This document shows, piece by piece, positions 53,162 to 62,307 of a stretch of DNA of 64,000 nucleotides (its first letter is position 1; every line of letters begins with the position of its first letter). The DNA is from Pararobbsia alpina. Lineage in GTDB: Bacteria > Pseudomonadota > Gammaproteobacteria > Burkholderiales > Burkholderiaceae. The DNA lies in the NCBI RefSeq assembly GCF_902859895.1, contig NZ_CADIKM010000007.1, positions 124,001 through 188,000 on the forward strand. The letters are read 5' to 3'. The notes beneath the pieces were generated by a model. The model saw only the letters and a program-made list of their open reading frames with translations. It ran no database searches and was not told where the DNA came from. A program made the position numbers and the translations under genes.

Positions 53162-53872
53162 TCACGAATCCGGAGCGGCCGGCCGGACGGACCCGAGATT
53201 GTCGACGAGTTTCGGTGCGATGCGTCCGTCGCGATGCCAGCGTGCGCGAATAAAGGGGCGCTCGTGCCCCGAAAGATCGAGTGCGAGCGAAGTGACCCAG
53301 CGTTGCGTGGGCAAATGCAAGCCGTGCAGTGCGCCGATCAATGCGACCAGGCTCAGCGATACCAGTAGTGGATGGGGCGTGGTCGTGTCGGCCGGCGCTC
53401 CGTGGTTTTCGACCCGACTCACAAAAATGCAGGCGACAACAGCACCGATCGCACAGCCGGCGACGATTTCAGACATCGAGTGGGCTTTCACCGCCATGCG
53501 CGATGCACCGATCATGATGCCGAGCGCGAGTCCCGCGACAAAGCCGGCGCGCCTTACCAGGGTCGGCGCCCCGAGCAGGATGACGCTGAGCATGACGGGA
53601 AAGACCATCGTCGACATCAAGGCATGTCCGCTGATGCCCGTGAAATCCAGCGGGCGGATTCCCAACCCCCAACCCAGAAAGGCAAGCTTGGTCAGCAGCA
53701 TCAGCCCGCCCGCCGCGCCGAGCAGCACCAGCCACTCGAAGGCCGCGCGCATGCGCATGCCGGCCACGAGCCAGGCCGCGATCGCCAGCGCGACCGGAAC
53801 GGTCACCGCCACACCGCCGAACCCGGTAATCGTGATCCAGAGGGACGAGGAAAGAAAAGACGTCGAAATCAT
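53162..53872 (-). CDS. PAP2-superfamily membrane phosphatase-like protein
   Basis: A 236-residue membrane protein with about six helices. The PAP2 motifs are recognisable: Lys62 upstream of RP (73-74), SGH (81-83; GISGHALMSTMVFP), and SRMAVKAH (124-131) with Glu135 where Asp is usual. Substrates could be phosphatidate, undecaprenyl or other lipid phosphates. The start is taken as the ATG at 53872; a TTG sits directly before it. The gene converges on the CHAD gene with a 20-base gap, so it is not co-transcribed with it. The C-terminal 60 residues are soluble and not part of the family. Confidence 0.75.
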   Translation of the reverse strand: MISTSFLSSSLWITITGFGGVAVTVPVALAIAAWLVAGMRMRAAFEWLVLLGAAGGLMLLTKLAFLGWGLGIRPLDFTGISGHALMSTMVFPVMLSVILLGAPTLVRRAGFVAGLALGIMIGASRMAVKAHSMSEIVAGCAIGAVVACIFVSRVENHGAPADTTTPHPLLVSLSLVALIGALHGLHLPTQRWVTSLALDLSGHERPFIRARWHRDGRIAPKLVDNLGSVRPAAPDS

Positions 53873-54132
53873 CAATCGGGCAGGGTGCCGTCAGAAGGGG
53901 CGCGGGAAAAGCCACGCGAGGCGATCAGTATAAACCGCCATTTTTTGCGATGCTGGCACTAGCAATGCTCCATCGTGTGCTTCATTTCGTCGCACTGAAT
54001 ACATGCGCATTAGTGAGAAGCGGTAAACCCGAAAAGGTGTTATGGTGCATTGCACAACCGCCGGTTCCGACGATGAATCGAGCAAAGCGGAAGACGCTTG
54101 GTGCTCGCTCGGCAATCACCCGGAGAACCTTT

Positions 54133-55431
54133 ATGAACAAGCGTTTCACCTCGACCTGGCTGCGCGGACTGACCAAGCTGGCTCAGATTCAGACAAAGTT
54201 GGTACGCAACGCGCTAAAGCAGAACGCGGCGAAGGCGGCATCGGCCAGCGCAAAGGCAAGCAAGGTCGGCAAGGCCAAGGCCCAGGCCGCCAAAATCGAC
54301 CCGCTCGGCTTGCGCTCCGAGGGCCTCTCGCCAGTCAAGCCGCCACGCAGGAAGGCGGTGCGCCCCAAGGCCGCTTCCGACTCCGGCCCGGCGACCCAGT
54401 CGCCGCGCGCGGCGGCAACGGGGATGCGCAAGTCGGGCGCGGGCCGTGGAGCAGTCGAGTCCAGGGTTCGTCCGGCGCGTGATGCATGGCTCAAAGGCGA
54501 CTGGACGCGTTCATTCCATTCCGCTCCGCCCGCCCCCGGCGACCTCGTCAGCCATCTTGCGTATGGAATGTATCTGCCGCCCGTGCGGGGTGGCGGCAAG
54601 CGCCCGCTGGTGGTGATGCTGCACGGCTGCAAGCAGACGAGCGAAGAGTTTGCGCAAGGCACGCGGATGAATGCACTTGCCGACGAATATGGTTTTGCGG
54701 TGCTCTATCCCGAACAGTCGCGGCACGCCCACGCGCATCGTTGCTGGCACTGGTACGACCGGTCGGAACGTGCCGGCGACCAGGAAGCGCGCGCCATCGT
54801 CTCCCTTGTCCAGGCCGTGATCGCACGCGAGAACATCGATCCTTCGCGCGTCTATGTGGCTGGCATGTCAGCCGGTGGCGGCATGGCGACGATGCTCGCC
54901 GTGCGCTATCCCGAGGTGTTCGCTGCGGTCGCGGTTCATTCCGGCCCTGTATTCGGTGATGCCCATTCGGCGATCTCGGCGCTTGCGACCATGCGCCGCG
55001 GCACGCGCGACGATCCGCTTGCCGTGATAGCCGATGTGCCGGAGTTCGCCGCGCATCCGGGCATGCCGGCCATCATCGTGCATGGCCAATCCGACGATGT
55101 CGTATCGCCTGACAATGCCGGGCAGCTCGCCTTGCAGTTTGTCCGGCTGAATCGGTTCGTCGACGCGTCGGGCCTGCTGCTGCACGGCACCGAGCGTGAA
55201 AGCGCGCTGCCCGGATTGGTCCGGCGCGACTGGATGCTCGACGATGTGCCGCTCGTACGGCTCTGCCGGATCGAGCATCTTCGCCACGCCTGGAGCGGCG
55301 GCGATGGCGCGATACCGTTCCACGTCTCGAACGGGCCGGAATCGAGCCGCCTCATTTTCGACTTTTTCCGCCTGCATCGTCGTATCACGACAGAAGGGTA
55401 CCCACTTGCGCAGCAGGTTCTCGCGGTTTGA
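54133..55431 (+). CDS. PHB-depolymerase-family esterase
   Basis: A 432-residue alpha/beta-hydrolase of the esterase/PHB depolymerase family. The oxyanion segment is LVVMLHGCKQT (His164-Gly165), the nucleophile Ser246 lies in VAGMSAGGGMA, the acid is in IIVHGQSDDVVSPDNAG, and the catalytic histidine in LRHAWSGG. There is no signal peptide. The first 110 residues are Lys/Ala-rich (KQNAAKAASASAKASKVGK) and could bind polyester granules or nucleic acid; this is inference. ATG 54133 has GGAGAA six bases before it. Whether the substrate is poly-3-hydroxybutyrate or another ester cannot be decided. The 260-base gap upstream holds its promoter, but I see no clear boxes. Confidence 0.85.
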   Translation: MNKRFTSTWLRGLTKLAQIQTKLVRNALKQNAAKAASASAKASKVGKAKAQAAKIDPLGLRSEGLSPVKPPRRKAVRPKAASDSGPATQSPRAAATGMRKSGAGRGAVESRVRPARDAWLKGDWTRSFHSAPPAPGDLVSHLAYGMYLPPVRGGGKRPLVVMLHGCKQTSEEFAQGTRMNALADEYGFAVLYPEQSRHAHAHRCWHWYDRSERAGDQEARAIVSLVQAVIARENIDPSRVYVAGMSAGGGMATMLAVRYPEVFAAVAVHSGPVFGDAHSAISALATMRRGTRDDPLAVIADVPEFAAHPGMPAIIVHGQSDDVVSPDNAGQLALQFVRLNRFVDASGLLLHGTERESALPGLVRRDWMLDDVPLVRLCRIEHLRHAWSGGDGAIPFHVSNGPESSRLIFDFFRLHRRITTEGYPLAQQVLAV

Positions 55432-55511
55432 GACTGCGCGAATCCGCTGGCGTGTCCCCAATAGGTTAAAGCTGCGCTGCGAGAAATACGCCTTTTCCGA
55501 ATATTTTCCTG

Positions 55512-55559
55512 CTGACTTGATTAAGGGTTTTCCCGTAGAATGCACACATAAGGGAAAAC
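55512..55559 (+). promoter_or_regulatory. Promoter/operator region of the DUF3563 gene
   Basis: TAGAAT (55536-55541) is a good -10; CTGACT at 55512-55517 lies 18 bases upstream. The -10 lies between the arms of a perfect 8-bp inverted repeat, GTTTTCCC (55527-55534) and GGGAAAAC (55552-55559), an arrangement expected of a regulated promoter. Confidence 0.45.
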
Positions 55560-55622
55560 ACTTAGGTGTTCTGCCTAGGGTGCCCCGGATGGCTGGGACG
55601 CCGGAGCCGCAAGTTCATCGTC

Positions 55623-55640
55623 GGTGCCCGAATTGGCACC
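55623..55640 (+). promoter_or_regulatory. Leader hairpin ahead of the DUF3563 start
   Basis: GGTGCC (55623-55628) and GGCACC (55635-55640) are inverted 6-mers with a 6-base centre, ending six bases before the AAGGAG Shine-Dalgarno. Confidence 0.45.
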
Positions 55641-55659
55641 ACCAGCAAGGAGCAAGACC

Positions 55660-55839
55660 ATGTACGCATTGTGGAAGATCATCAATCAACTGACCATGAG
55701 CGCCGAACAACGCCGGCGCGAATACGAAGAAGCCTATCTGGCTGAAGCGGTCGACATCTACGACCTCGAAGCACGCATACGCGACCTCGACCGCCGCGCC
55801 TCGCGCGACCGTCCGTCGTGGATGGGTTACAACGCCTGA
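55660..55839 (+). CDS. DUF3563 family small protein
   Basis: A 59-residue charged, helical cytoplasmic protein. The segment EAYLAEAVDIYDLEARIRDLDRRA matches DUF3563, a short family I know mainly from Burkholderiales, with no assigned function; the EAYLAEA-D-DLE spacing is its hallmark. AAGGAG lies seven bases before ATG 55660. The upstream region is unusually rich in palindromes, suggesting tight control. Its stop lies one base from the stop of the convergent acyl-CoA synthetase gene; the two TGA codons sit in a shared CCTGATTCAGG. Confidence 0.85.
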   Translation: MYALWKIINQLTMSAEQRRREYEEAYLAEAVDIYDLEARIRDLDRRASRDRPSWMGYNA

Positions 55840-55840
55840 T

Positions 55841-57754
55841 TCAGGTCGGACTCGCCAAACCCAGCGCAACCCGTATCTGGTGAAGCGCCCCGGGGTCTTC
55901 GATGGTCGTCAGATCGCCTGGTTCGCGGCCTTCCGCGAGCGCGGCGATGGCGCGCCGGAGCAGTTTGCCTGACCGTGTCTTGGGCAGCAGGCCGACGAAG
56001 AGCACGCGTGCGGGTCGCGCGACCGAGCCGAGTTGCCGGTCGACGGTCTGCATGAGTTCCCCCTCGAGAGCGAGGCGATCCATCGCTTCCTCTGCTCTCG
56101 CCGGGTCGCGCAGCACGACGAAGCCGAATGCGACCTGGCCTTTGAGGCTGTCCCTCACGCCCACCACGGCCACTTCCGCGACTGCCGGATGGCGCGAGAG
56201 GCTTTCCTCGATCTCGCGCGTGCCGAGCCGATGCCCGGCCACATTGATCACATCGTCGGTACGCCCCAGTATCGTCACGAAACCGTCACCATCCTGCACG
56301 CCCCAGTCGAATGTCGAATAGGCCACCCGGCCCAGGAAGTTCGACCAATAGGTCTTCACATAACGTTCATCGTCACCCCAGATAGTGGACATGCATCCGG
56401 GCGGTAGCGGGTAGTCGAGTGCGATCACCCCTTTTTGTCCCGCCGCGCACCGTTCACCGGTGCGCTCGTTACACACGCTGAGCTGATATCCATAGACCGG
56501 CACGCCAGGTGCGCCAAGCTTGGCCGGCGGGATATCGATACCGTCGAGCCCGCGTGGCAACGTCAGCATCGGCCAGCCCGTTTCCGTTTGCCAATAGTTG
56601 TCGACCACGGGTTTGTCCAGCGCACGTTCGATCCAGTGCGCGGTCGGCTCGTCGAGCGGTTCGCCTGCGAGAAACAGGGCACGCAGGCTCGAGAGGTCCG
56701 ACATGCGCATCAGCGCGGGGTCCTGCTTCTTGAGCACGCGAATCGCTGTGGGGGCCGTGAACATCAGATTGATCTTCAGACGCTCGACCATTCGCCACCA
56801 GACTCCACCGTCAGGCCGTACGGGCAAGCCCTCGTACATCACGGTCGTCATCCCCGCGAGCAGTGGGGCATAGACGATGTAACTGTGACCGACGACCCAG
56901 CCGATATCGGATGCCGTGAACATCACGTCGCCGGCCTTGCCGCCAAACAGATAGTCGATCGAAGTCGCGAGCGCGACTGCATAGCCGCCGACATCGCGTT
57001 GCACGCCTTTTGGGCGACCCGTTGTCCCCGAGGTGTAAAGGATGTAGGACGCTTCATTCGATTCAAGCCATGCGCAGGCCACGATCGTGTCACCGTGGGG
57101 TGCCGAGGCGTCGGCATAGAGTGCATCACGGCCTTCGAAAAGCGGCAGGGGCGCCAGGCCGCGATCGACGAGCAGCACCTTCGGCTGCGGCGCGCGCGTC
57201 TCGAGCAGCGCCTCGTCGAGCAAAGGTTTGTAGGGGATCACGCGTCCGGCGCGTGACCCCGCATCCGCGCTCACGATCAGGGCGGGCTGCGCGTCATCGA
57301 TCCGGCTGGCAAGGTTGCCTGCCGCAAAGCCGCCGAACACGACTGAATGAATCGCCCCGATGCGTGCGCTCGCGAGCATCGCCAACATGGCCTCGGGAAT
57401 CATCGGCATATAGATCAATACTCTGTCGCCGCGCTGCACGCCCATGGCAAGCATCGTCGCGGCCATCCGATTCACTTCCGCGAATATTTGTGCATAGGTA
57501 AACCTGCGCTCAGCCCCGGTTTCGGTCGATATATAGATCAGGGCTTCCTGCGCGCCGCGCTCCGGCAGGTGACGGTCGATTGCGTTGTAGCAAAGATTGG
57601 TCGTACCGCCAATGAACCAGCGTGCAAACGGCGGCCGTGAATCATCGAGAACCTGGGTGAACGGCGTGTGCCAGTGAATCCGTTCGGCTTCCGTGCCCCA
57701 GAATTCGGTGGGATCGGCGATTGAGCGTGCATGGAAGTTGCAGTAGGTCGTCAT
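55841..57754 (-). CDS. prpE: Propionate--CoA ligase type acyl-CoA synthetase
   Basis: Adenylates a short fatty acid and transfers it to CoA. The 637-residue ANL enzyme has the P-loop YILYTSGTTGRPKGVQRDVGG, the WQTETGWP motif, GRTDDVINVAGHRLGTREIE, and the C-terminal acylation-controlled lysine in PKTRSGKLLRRAI. The N-terminal MTTYCNFHARSIADPTEFW resembles PrpE more than Acs; propionate preference is inferred. I start it at the ATG at 57754 with GGAGAAG ahead. The open frame extends 150 codons upstream without support. No other prp genes are adjacent, so it is not part of a methylcitrate operon here. Confidence 0.92.
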   Translation of the reverse strand: MTTYCNFHARSIADPTEFWGTEAERIHWHTPFTQVLDDSRPPFARWFIGGTTNLCYNAIDRHLPERGAQEALIYISTETGAERRFTYAQIFAEVNRMAATMLAMGVQRGDRVLIYMPMIPEAMLAMLASARIGAIHSVVFGGFAAGNLASRIDDAQPALIVSADAGSRAGRVIPYKPLLDEALLETRAPQPKVLLVDRGLAPLPLFEGRDALYADASAPHGDTIVACAWLESNEASYILYTSGTTGRPKGVQRDVGGYAVALATSIDYLFGGKAGDVMFTASDIGWVVGHSYIVYAPLLAGMTTVMYEGLPVRPDGGVWWRMVERLKINLMFTAPTAIRVLKKQDPALMRMSDLSSLRALFLAGEPLDEPTAHWIERALDKPVVDNYWQTETGWPMLTLPRGLDGIDIPPAKLGAPGVPVYGYQLSVCNERTGERCAAGQKGVIALDYPLPPGCMSTIWGDDERYVKTYWSNFLGRVAYSTFDWGVQDGDGFVTILGRTDDVINVAGHRLGTREIEESLSRHPAVAEVAVVGVRDSLKGQVAFGFVVLRDPARAEEAMDRLALEGELMQTVDRQLGSVARPARVLFVGLLPKTRSGKLLRRAIAALAEGREPGDLTTIEDPGALHQIRVALGLASPT

Positions 57755-58202
57755 CAGCGGCTTCTCCGGACCGGGTTTACCCGGGGGACCGGGCGGACGA
57801 TACCGCCGCGGCTGATCGAAAGGCGCCCGAATGCGACAGAACCGCCGGACCGGTCGCGCAGGGTGCCAAGTTCTATTAAAGCTGCGCCGCCAGGGCGCGA
57901 ATAGAGCGGGATTACCCGCGCGGTGCGAGCGACCTCTCGCCGCCATCGAATGGGTGACCCGATGGACATCGCCAGTTCGCATGCACGCCGGCATCGACCG
58001 TCGTGTGTCACACCGCATACCCATCATGCGGATGTGTTGTCCGCCGCGACGTTCCGGGAAGCGTCGCGCCGGCGATCCGTTCATCACCCTGCATGGAGGT
58101 CGTTGTCTGATATCCCGAGATGGGGGCCGGCATGTAAGCTGGCCCGGTTGCAGCAGTCCCGACAGTCTCAAGACTGTCATCACATTGCTCCGGAATCGAA
58201 CC
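57755..58202. other. Divergent region, acyl-CoA synthetase / beta-helix gene
   Basis: About 450 gene-free bases. Frames are open on both strands as upstream extensions of the flanking genes, but nothing supports translation. The main structure is the 8-bp inverted repeat at 58161-58178. Confidence 0.5.
58161..58178 (+). promoter_or_regulatory. 8-bp inverted repeat before the beta-helix gene
   Basis: GACAGTCT (58161-58168) and AGACTGTC (58171-58178) are perfect inverted repeats around two bases, 24 bases before the chosen start. Operator or leader hairpin. Confidence 0.5.
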
Positions 58203-60377
58203 ATGTTCTCTGTACTTCTCAGAAATGTAACGAAAGCGTGTTCATATCAATCTGTCCTTCGAGCGCGAGTCCTTTGCCCCCCTGTTTCACGAACTCCTGT
58301 GCTGCGCCCCGGGGCCAGACGCCTATGTGCACGGGTGTTGCGCAGGATCGGTGCGACCGCCGTTTTCATGTTCTCGCTGAGCGGCGCATTTCTGAGTGCA
58401 CCGTCCCAGGCGCTGACCGTCTATGTGACGGCCACAGCGACCAATGCCGCTGAAAGTTCGGCAATATCGAAGCCTGCCGGTTCGGTCAATCTTGCCGCGG
58501 GCAATCTGGCCCTGCGCGATGTGATCTCGGTCCTCAATGCAAACAAGGCACGCGCGGGCACGAATATCGACAGCCTGGACATCGTGCTTGCAGCCGGTGT
58601 CTACCAGCTCGCTTCGACCCTGACCCTGACACCCGATGCGAGCTGGAGCACCACGCCGCTCTCGATTTCGGGTCCGGCCGGCGGCGGCGCGATCATCACG
58701 GGAGGTCATGTCGTCAACTTCTTCTCGCCCGTCAAGGATGCGGCGACGGTCGCGCGGCTGCCGAGCGGTGCGCGCGGTAGTGTGATGGTCGCGGATCTCA
58801 AGCAGAACGGCATCACCAATCTCGGCACGGTCCAGCGCCACGGCATGGATATCCCCATCACCCCCGCACCGCTCGAACTCTTCTTTCGCGGCCAGCCGAT
58901 GACACTCGCGCGCTGGCCGAATACGGGCTTTGCGACGATCGCGAGCTTGCCCGGCGGTCCGAACGGCCTGAGCTTCACGGTCGTGGGCGGCCATACGGCC
59001 GCATGGCAAACCGAGCCCGATCTCGAGGCCATGGGGTACTGGGCCCGCGACTGGGCCGACACGACACTGGCCGTGCAATCAGTCGACGCGTCGGGAACCA
59101 TCACGCTCGCCGCGCCCGCGCCGGAATACGGCCTGGCGGTCAACCAGCGCTTTTTTATCCAGAACGCCTTGTCGGAACTCGATCAACCCGGCGAGTACTA
59201 CGTCGATCGCACCAATGCGCGCGTCTATATCTGGCCGCCCGCGGCCATGACTGACGGTGACGTCACCGCGTCGGTGGTCGACTCGCTGCTGGTCGTGAAC
59301 AACGCGCTGAACATGACGATCCAGAACCTGACCTTCGATACCGCGCGTGGCGACGGGCTGCAGTTGCTCGGCGGAGGCAAGATTACGGTCGATCATGTGG
59401 CGTTTCGCAATATGGGTGATCGAGGCGCGATGTCGAACGCAGGCAGCAGCGGCTTCAGCAACGTCACAGTCGAGAACACGGGGGAGGGCGGCCTGACGAT
59501 CTATGGCGGCAATCGCACTACGCTCGTCGCGGGCAACAGCTTCGTGACGAACAGCACGATTCGCAACTATGCGCGGCGAACGCGTGCCTACCGTCCCGCG
59601 ATCAGTCTGTCGGGCGTCGGCGACACGATCTCGGGCAACACGCTCTACAACGGCCCGCATGCGGCGATCATCTACTCGGGCAACGATCACCTCATCTCGA
59701 ACAACGAGATCTACGATGTCGTGACGGAAACGGCCGACTCAGGTGCGATCTACACGGGCCGCGACTGGAGCGCGCGCGGTACGGTGATTGCCGACAACTT
59801 CATCCACGATATCGGCACGGCGGCCCAGCCCACCGCAACGGTGGGCGTCTACCTCGATGACCAGATATGCGGGACAACCGTCGAGCGCAATGTGTTCTCG
59901 CATGTGAACCAGGCTGTATTCATCGGCGGGGGCCGCGACAATCTCGTGTCGGACAATCTGTTCTCGAATTCGTCGCCGGCGATCCTGGTCGACTCACGCG
60001 GACTTTCGTGGCAGAAGGCGTGGTCAGATGATCCGAACGGGATCTTTCGCACGCAGCTCGCGGCGGTCCACTACGACCAGCCGCCTTACTCGACCCGCTA
60101 CCCGCTGCTCGCCGTGATTCTTTCCAATATGCCGGGCGCGCCGCTGAACAACCTGCTCAGCCGCAACATCGTGATCGGCGGTACACCGCTTTCCGCCGAT
60201 GCGGGCGCTCAGCAGTACCTGACGGTCGATCAGATGTTCGCGTCGCAGGACGTGGTATTCGCAACATCGATGTCGGATGCGGCGCGCACGACCTTCTCCG
60301 ACTTCGTGCTCGCCCCGTCCTCACCCGCGATTGCGGCGGGCTTCCAGCGCTCGCAGTTCGCGCCGGCAAGCCCGTGA
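58203..60377 (+). CDS. Secreted right-handed parallel beta-helix protein
   Basis: A 724-residue exported protein. A hydrophobic signal segment (about 47-66, IGATAVFMFSLSGAFLSAPS) follows an unusually long basic N-terminus; cleavage after SQA is likely. The body has short repeats such as TIQNLTFDTARGDGLQLLG, ITVDHVAFRNMG, DTISGNTLYNGPHAAIIYSG, HLISNNEIYD and VIADNFIHDIG, which form coils of a pectate-lyase-type beta-helix. Such folds occur in polysaccharide lyases and glycoside hydrolases; I cannot name substrate or catalytic residues. The start is uncertain: ATG 58203 lacks a strong Shine-Dalgarno, and GTG 58335 would give a standard-length signal peptide. It converges on the Fsr-type gene with a 13-base gap. 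Confidence 0.78.
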   Translation: MFSVLLRNVTKACSYQSVLRARVLCPPVSRTPVLRPGARRLCARVLRRIGATAVFMFSLSGAFLSAPSQALTVYVTATATNAAESSAISKPAGSVNLAAGNLALRDVISVLNANKARAGTNIDSLDIVLAAGVYQLASTLTLTPDASWSTTPLSISGPAGGGAIITGGHVVNFFSPVKDAATVARLPSGARGSVMVADLKQNGITNLGTVQRHGMDIPITPAPLELFFRGQPMTLARWPNTGFATIASLPGGPNGLSFTVVGGHTAAWQTEPDLEAMGYWARDWADTTLAVQSVDASGTITLAAPAPEYGLAVNQRFFIQNALSELDQPGEYYVDRTNARVYIWPPAAMTDGDVTASVVDSLLVVNNALNMTIQNLTFDTARGDGLQLLGGGKITVDHVAFRNMGDRGAMSNAGSSGFSNVTVENTGEGGLTIYGGNRTTLVAGNSFVTNSTIRNYARRTRAYRPAISLSGVGDTISGNTLYNGPHAAIIYSGNDHLISNNEIYDVVTETADSGAIYTGRDWSARGTVIADNFIHDIGTAAQPTATVGVYLDDQICGTTVERNVFSHVNQAVFIGGGRDNLVSDNLFSNSSPAILVDSRGLSWQKAWSDDPNGIFRTQLAAVHYDQPPYSTRYPLLAVILSNMPGAPLNNLLSRNIVIGGTPLSADAGAQQYLTVDQMFASQDVVFATSMSDAARTTFSDFVLAPSSPAIAAGFQRSQFAPASP

Positions 60378-60390
60378 CCGGAGATGAAAC

Positions 60391-61644
60391 TCAGGCGGCC
60401 TCGAGTTTGCGGGGCCGGTCGCCTTCGAGGTTCGGCAAGAACACTGTGAAGATGCCGAGCAGCGGCAGGAAACCACAGAGCTTGTAGACCGTCTCGATGC
60501 TCGTGGAATCGGCGACATGGCCCAGCACGGCCGCGCCGATCCCGGCGACACCGAAGGCGAAGCCGAAGAACATCCCCGCGACCATTCCGACCTTGCCCGG
60601 AATCAGTTCCTGCGCATAGACGATGATGGCCGAGAACGCGGAGGCGAGGATCAGGCCGATCACGACGGTCAGCACGCCGGTCCAGAACAGGTTCACGTAC
60701 GGCAGCAACAGCGTGAACGGCGCGACCCCGAGAATCGAAGCCCAGATCACATACTTGCGTCCGAAGCGGTCGCCGATCGGGCCGCCGACGATCGTCCCGA
60801 CCGCGATGGCGAACAGGAAGGCGAACAGATAGAACTGGGTCGTCTCGACAGGCAGGTGAAAGCGGTCGATCAGATAGAACGTGTAGTACGAGTTGAGGCT
60901 CGCGAGATAGAAATACTTCGAGAAGATCAGCACGAGCAGCACACCCATCGCGAGGGCGATCCGGCGGTTCGAAAGCGCTGCGTGTCCCGCGCTCTGCACC
61001 CGTGGCTGGACCTTCGTGCGGGCGACCTTGAACCAGTTGCTTACGCCGATCAGCACGACGATCGCGACCAGTGCGGCGATCGCGAACCATGCAATGCTGC
61101 GCTGGCCATGGCGCATGATGATCAGCGCGGCGAGCAGCGGCCCGAGCGAGCTGCCCGCGTTGCCGCCGACCTGGAACAGCGACTGGGCGAGGCCATGGCG
61201 GCCGCCCGAGGCCATGCGTGCGACCCGCGACGACTCCGGATGAAACACGGAAGAACCGCAGCCGACCAGCGCCGAGGCGACGAGCAGCCAGCCGAAGGAC
61301 GGCGAGAATGCCAACATCACGAGGCCGCCCAGCGTGAACCCCATGCCGACGGGCAGTGCATAGGTCTGCGGGTACTTGTCGGTGTAGTAGCCGACTATCG
61401 GCTGGAGCAATGAAGCGGTGAACTGATAGGTGAGCGTGATCAGTCCGATCTGGCCGAAACTCAGGGCGAAGTTGTCCTTGAGCAGCGGGTAGATCGCCAG
61501 GATCAGCGACTGGATCATGTCATTGAGCAGATGCGAGAAACTGATCGCGCCGATGATCGCGAAAACAATGTCTTCCTTCTTGGCGGGGAGCGGGGAGGCG
61601 GCCTCGAAGGACTGATCGAGCGGTTTGGAGACGGTCGAGTTCAT
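60391..61644 (-). CDS. MFS exporter, fosmidomycin-resistance (Fsr) type
   Basis: A 417-residue major facilitator with 12 predicted helices. FSHLLNDMIQSLILAIYPLLKDNFALSFGQIGLITLTYQFTASLLQP and CGSSVFHPESSRVARMASGGRHGLAQSLFQVGGN-like segments, seen here in pieces, are characteristic of the Fsr subfamily; the loop between helices 8 and 9 is GGPIGDRFGRKYV. Fsr-type pumps export fosmidomycin and related compounds when overexpressed; the natural substrate is unknown. The start is the ATG at 61644. Its 3' end meets the convergent beta-helix gene with no terminator visible between them. Confidence 0.9.
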   Translation of the reverse strand: MNSTVSKPLDQSFEAASPLPAKKEDIVFAIIGAISFSHLLNDMIQSLILAIYPLLKDNFALSFGQIGLITLTYQFTASLLQPIVGYYTDKYPQTYALPVGMGFTLGGLVMLAFSPSFGWLLVASALVGCGSSVFHPESSRVARMASGGRHGLAQSLFQVGGNAGSSLGPLLAALIIMRHGQRSIAWFAIAALVAIVVLIGVSNWFKVARTKVQPRVQSAGHAALSNRRIALAMGVLLVLIFSKYFYLASLNSYYTFYLIDRFHLPVETTQFYLFAFLFAIAVGTIVGGPIGDRFGRKYVIWASILGVAPFTLLLPYVNLFWTGVLTVVIGLILASAFSAIIVYAQELIPGKVGMVAGMFFGFAFGVAGIGAAVLGHVADSTSIETVYKLCGFLPLLGIFTVFLPNLEGDRPRKLEAA

Positions 61645-61777
61645 GGTTCGCTGCGGGATGCGTCCGGTTTATTGGAATGTTGGTCGGAAAGCCTTTTCTG
61701 ATACGCACCCAGCATAAAGTGTCTTGTCCACCCTGATCGGACAAGTTTTATTGCGAATCGGTCAAAAATGCCCGAAA

Positions 61778-62098
61778 TCAGAACGAACGCAGCGGCGATG
61801 TAGTGCGCGACATCGCCTTGCCGATCGCGGCCGCCAGCGCCACCAGCCAGACGGGAGCAGTCACATGGCCTTGCGTGAGCACCGTGAAACGCGTGCGATC
61901 GCGCTCGGCGGACAGCCACACACGCTTGCCCGCTCTGAGGTCGATGTGCTCGCCCGGCTCGAGCCAAACGTCGTCGGCTTCGCCTTCGACGGTCAGCCAG
62001 ATCGCCCCGCTGACAGCGCAGAGGGTCGCGTCTTGCGCAAGTATCAAGGCTTGCGCGGCATGGGGTGCTCCTAGCTCGAAGGTCCGTAATTCATCCAT
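61778..62098 (-). CDS. DUF2917 family protein
   Basis: A 106-residue soluble protein with a small beta-rich domain: ELGAPHAAQALILAQDATLCAVSGAIWLTVEGEADDVWLEPGEHIDL, seen here as consecutive strands, is the DUF2917 pattern and resembles a cupin half. Function unknown. ATG 62098 is preceded by AAGGTG; the open frame starts 26 codons earlier. It is divergent from a MocR regulator across a region of repeated operators, so it is a likely target of that regulator. Confidence 0.85.
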   Translation of the reverse strand: MDELRTFELGAPHAAQALILAQDATLCAVSGAIWLTVEGEADDVWLEPGEHIDLRAGKRVWLSAERDRTRFTVLTQGHVTAPVWLVALAAAIGKAMSRTTSPLRSF

Positions 62099-62307
62099 TC
62101 TGATCACCTTGGTGGGTCGGCGTGCTACTGAATTGGGCGGGTGGTTCGTGCTCACCGCCCGTGTTTCACTGCGCATGCTCAGGCAGTTCGTATCGTTCGA
62201 TCCGGCGTGCCTGTATGCGCAGTCCTAACTTTTGCCCTGGGTCAGATTTTTTTTCATTTGACCTAAGGCATGACTGGATTATTGGCTCTAAAAGCCTAAA
62301 ATCCCAT

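Noticed and set aside
55834-55845. CCTGATTCAGG palindrome at the junction of two convergent genes
   Set aside because: It is formed by the two facing TGA stop codons and is too short to call a terminator or operator.
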